From NCBI GenBank assembly GCA_000431835.1, contig HF987947.1:69685-76174 (forward strand): a stretch of DNA of 6,490 nt. Direction: 5' to 3'. The position numbers and the translations under genes are program-made. The DNA comes from Succinatimonas sp. CAG:777. GTDB taxonomy: Bacteria; Pseudomonadota; Gammaproteobacteria; Enterobacterales; Succinivibrionaceae. Shown in pieces: positions 4,436-6,490 of the stretch. The first letter of the stretch is position 1. Each line of letters begins with the position of its first letter. The notes under the pieces were generated by a model, which saw nothing but the letters and a program-made list of their open reading frames with translations, was not told the DNA's origin and ran no database searches.

Positions 4436-6490
4436 CTAGTCAACTTCAAAGCTGTAAATCAAATCTATAGACTGATCAAGTGATGAAATAAATTCAGCAT
4501 AAAGTCTGCGCATTATCTCATAACGTAACTTAAATTCATTTACAGAATTAAATACACCATAACCATAGGATAATCTAATTCTGTTACTTAAATAGGTTTG
4601 TACTTCAACCTGGGTATCGTCACCTGTTCCTGATGAGCCTAACTGCACTCCATCCATACCAAAGATACCTACAACTGAATTTAATATACCTGTAGTGGTG
4701 CCTAAACCTAATGTCATTAAAAGTTGAGCACTGCTGTTATCAGAATTACCTGTAACTGTAGACTTTTCAAGTCCATGCCCGTATAAGAGGTATGACAGGA
4801 TCTCGTTCTGACTCATAGCTGGCATTGAGAATAGGGTGATATTCAAATCGTCACTTCTGCCCTTTACTCTTACACCTGCCACAACATCATCTTCAATTGA
4901 GGAAGGATCAACTACAACCTCTGAATTGATTAAAGGTGTAAAGAGATTACCTTTAAAGTTAGCCTCAGCATTGTTTACGATGAACTTATGACCGTAGAGT
5001 TCTGCTCTACCATGCTCTAAATAAACTAAACCACTGCCTCTTACAGTATTACTGTCTGTTGCCTTATGGATTTTTACACTACCTAAGACATCAGCTTTTA
5101 ATCCCATAGCATCAACTTTAACGTCATTTCCAAGATTTACATCCACATCAATAGACATGTCGTTGTTAATGCCATTTTCATTGAGTTTGGTGATCACGCT
5201 TTTTAAATTACTCTCATCATCTACAAAGATCTCATCTTTAGAAGGAGCTATAGCGCTGTTCTCAATGGACTTGAACTTAATTAGGCCTTTTGGAATTTCT
5301 ACATTGCCGGTGACTTTTAAAATTTTATCTAAGGTAACCTTAGTATGGACATTAGCCTGAGCTTCACCATAGCTTAATAAGAAGATTGGCAGATTGTCAG
5401 CATCAACATTAAGCTGGCCTAAAGCTTCATTCTCCCAATTTAAATTACCATTTAAACTTGCCTTTGAACCGTTCAAAGACAGGTCACCGTCTAAGATACC
5501 GGTCGAACCATTAGCATTAACGGTAATATCAAAGTCATCAACGGTACCTACGTTGTAGCTAGGATTTGCACTGCCTTTAACAGAAACTTTTCCAAAGAAT
5601 AAAGGTTTAGCTAAAGTACCATCTAAAGAGCCTTCAATATTGGCTTTGCCTTTTAGGGAATTTAATGAATTAGTAGATGCTGTAAACAGATCTAAGGACA
5701 GCTCTTTTAACTTTACCTTGCCTGATAAGTTTTTCTTATTGTAAGGATCGGCTACATCAGCATGGACTGAGAGTAGTCCATTGTCCTTTTTAAGATTAGC
5801 TGTAAGATCGGTTGTAAGTAGACTTGAGTTAGCATTCAAATCAAAGTTTACAGTATCATATGGGAAAATAGATGACTTATAAACTACCACACCGTCTTGA
5901 GCTTTAACCTTAGCATTTATTAAAGGCACCTTACCGTTAACACTGATCTCTGAATGTAATGATAAAAGACCTGAAACAAAACTGTCTTTTGGTAAGTACT
6001 TTTTAAGCAGCTTTAACTGAAACTTATTTAAATCAACAATGGCTGATACTGAATTAGGAGCAATCTTAATCTCAGAGATATCTAAATTAGCATTACCATC
6101 TGTAAGTTTAATCGTACTTACAGAGCCTTTGTGAGTTGCGTTGTTATATGTAAGCTCCACAGGATCAGCAATTGAAATAGGATCAATAACATTGCTTACC
6201 ACAATAAGGTTAGAAACAGTACCAAAATAAACCTTACTCTTTTTGTTATAGCCACCGTTTGCTGATAGATAGCTTCCTGAATCAGAACCGCAGGATAAAG
6301 TAAGGCTGTGCTTTTCAAGCGTACCTTCAACATCTAAAGAGCACTTCTTGTAAGCTTTAATGTCTTTAGCAAGACGTATGGTATTAGAGATGACTGATAA
6401 ATTAACGGTACCTGCTGCCACATTTACATTACTGTCAAAGACAAGTTTTTTTACTAACAGCTCACCATAATTTATCTTTTCACTCTTTCC
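4436..6490 (-). CDS. tamB: TamB, translocation and assembly module subunit, C-terminal part (5' end beyond window)
   Basis: The reading frame is open to the right edge, with no stop among the 23 codons before the GTG at 6421, so this GTG is not the start; 684 C-terminal codons are present. TamB of E. coli is about 1259 residues, so roughly half is visible. The protein is made of repetitive beta-strand segments rich in Asn, Ser, Val and Leu, typical of the long periplasmic AsmA-like groove. The C-terminal TamB domain (formerly DUF490) is clear: PAMSQNEILSYLLYGHGLE near residue 557 of the visible part matches PAMSQQEALSYLLRGQGLD of E. coli, and the end, GYGVFNSVNEFKLRY...LDQSIDLIYSFEVD, aligns with the E. 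coli end. TamB is anchored in the inner membrane, spans the periplasm, works with the outer-membrane protein TamA, and is implicated in outer-membrane protein assembly and lipid transport. tamA would be expected upstream, outside the window. It ends in TAG. Confidence 0.93.
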   Translation of the reverse strand, partial: GKSEKINYGELLVKKLVFDSNVNVAAGTVNLSVISNTIRLAKDIKAYKKCSLDVEGTLEKHSLTLSCGSDSGSYLSANGGYNKKSKVYFGTVSNLIVVSNVIDPISIADPVELTYNNATHKGSVSTIKLTDGNANLDISEIKIAPNSVSAIVDLNKFQLKLLKKYLPKDSFVSGLLSLHSEISVNGKVPLINAKVKAQDGVVVYKSSIFPYDTVNFDLNANSSLLTTDLTANLKKDNGLLSVHADVADPYNKKNLSGKVKLKELSLDLFTASTNSLNSLKGKANIEGSLDGTLAKPLFFGKVSVKGSANPSYNVGTVDDFDITVNANGSTGILDGDLSLNGSKASLNGNLNWENEALGQLNVDADNLPIFLLSYGEAQANVHTKVTLDKILKVTGNVEIPKGLIKFKSIENSAIAPSKDEIFVDDESNLKSVITKLNENGINNDMSIDVDVNLGNDVKVDAMGLKADVLGSVKIHKATDSNTVRGSGLVYLEHGRAELYGHKFIVNNAEANFKGNLFTPLINSEVVVDPSSIEDDVVAGVRVKGRSDDLNITLFSMPAMSQNEILSYLLYGHGLEKSTVTGNSDNSSAQLLMTLGLGTTTGILNSVVGIFGMDGVQLGSSGTGDDTQVEVQTYLSNRIRLSYGYGVFNSVNEFKLRYEIMRRLYAEFISSLDQSIDLIYSFEVD

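Noticed and set aside
5157..5360. Plus-strand frame of 67 codons inside tamB
   Set aside because: It is antisense to tamB; its hydrophobic look comes from the complement of Asp/Asn/Lys codons.
6419..6421. GTG at 6421 as the start of tamB
   Set aside because: The frame stays open to the window edge, family proteins are about twice as long, and there is no signal-anchor or ribosome binding site at this point.

Overview
The window looks like a chromosomal segment of an AT-rich gammaproteobacterium. TamB, the LonH/YcbZ-type Lon homologue and the YajL/DJ-1 protein all resemble their Escherichia coli relatives, but codon use and intergenic DNA are much more AT-rich than in enterobacteria. A low-GC family such as the Succinivibrionaceae is a reasonable guess, but nothing here proves it. 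No insertion sequence, integrase, CRISPR array, origin or phage gene was seen.

Layout from left to right. Positions 1-31 are the 3' end of a tRNA gene, probably tRNA-Asn, followed by a clear intrinsic terminator. A DJ-1/YajL-family gene (156-710, plus strand) has its own promoter and converges on a minus-strand gene for a periplasmic amino-acid-binding protein (803-1552). A strong hairpin lies between the two stops. Everything to the right of this point is on the minus strand. Next come two small genes (1781-2092 and 2200-2454) for exported proteins of 103 and 84 residues. They are recognisable paralogues: each has a 21-residue signal peptide, an aromatic/aspartate block of the form GF[YF][FY]DDxD[ST]S[FI]SI just after it, and a divergent Pro/His-rich tail. 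The first ends in a textbook terminator. Further right are a LonH/YcbZ-type protease homologue (2748-4343, TTG start) and the C-terminal 684 codons of tamB (4436-6490), which runs off the right edge.

Working together: TamB (envelope biogenesis), the amino-acid-binding protein and the two small exported proteins all act outside the cytoplasm, while LonH, YajL and the tRNA are cytoplasmic. tamB and lonH are 92 nt apart with no terminator and could be cotranscribed, although a 15-bp tandem repeat sits in the gap. The small genes and the binding protein appear to be separate units, since hairpins lie between most of them.

The best candidate for something undescribed is the tandem pair of small exported proteins, which I cannot assign to a known family. 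Secondary points are an amino-acid-binding protein with glycine at the usual ligand-amine aspartate position, a Lon homologue with an intact Ser-Lys dyad but no recognisable P-loop, and several inverted or tandem repeats in promoter-sized gaps.
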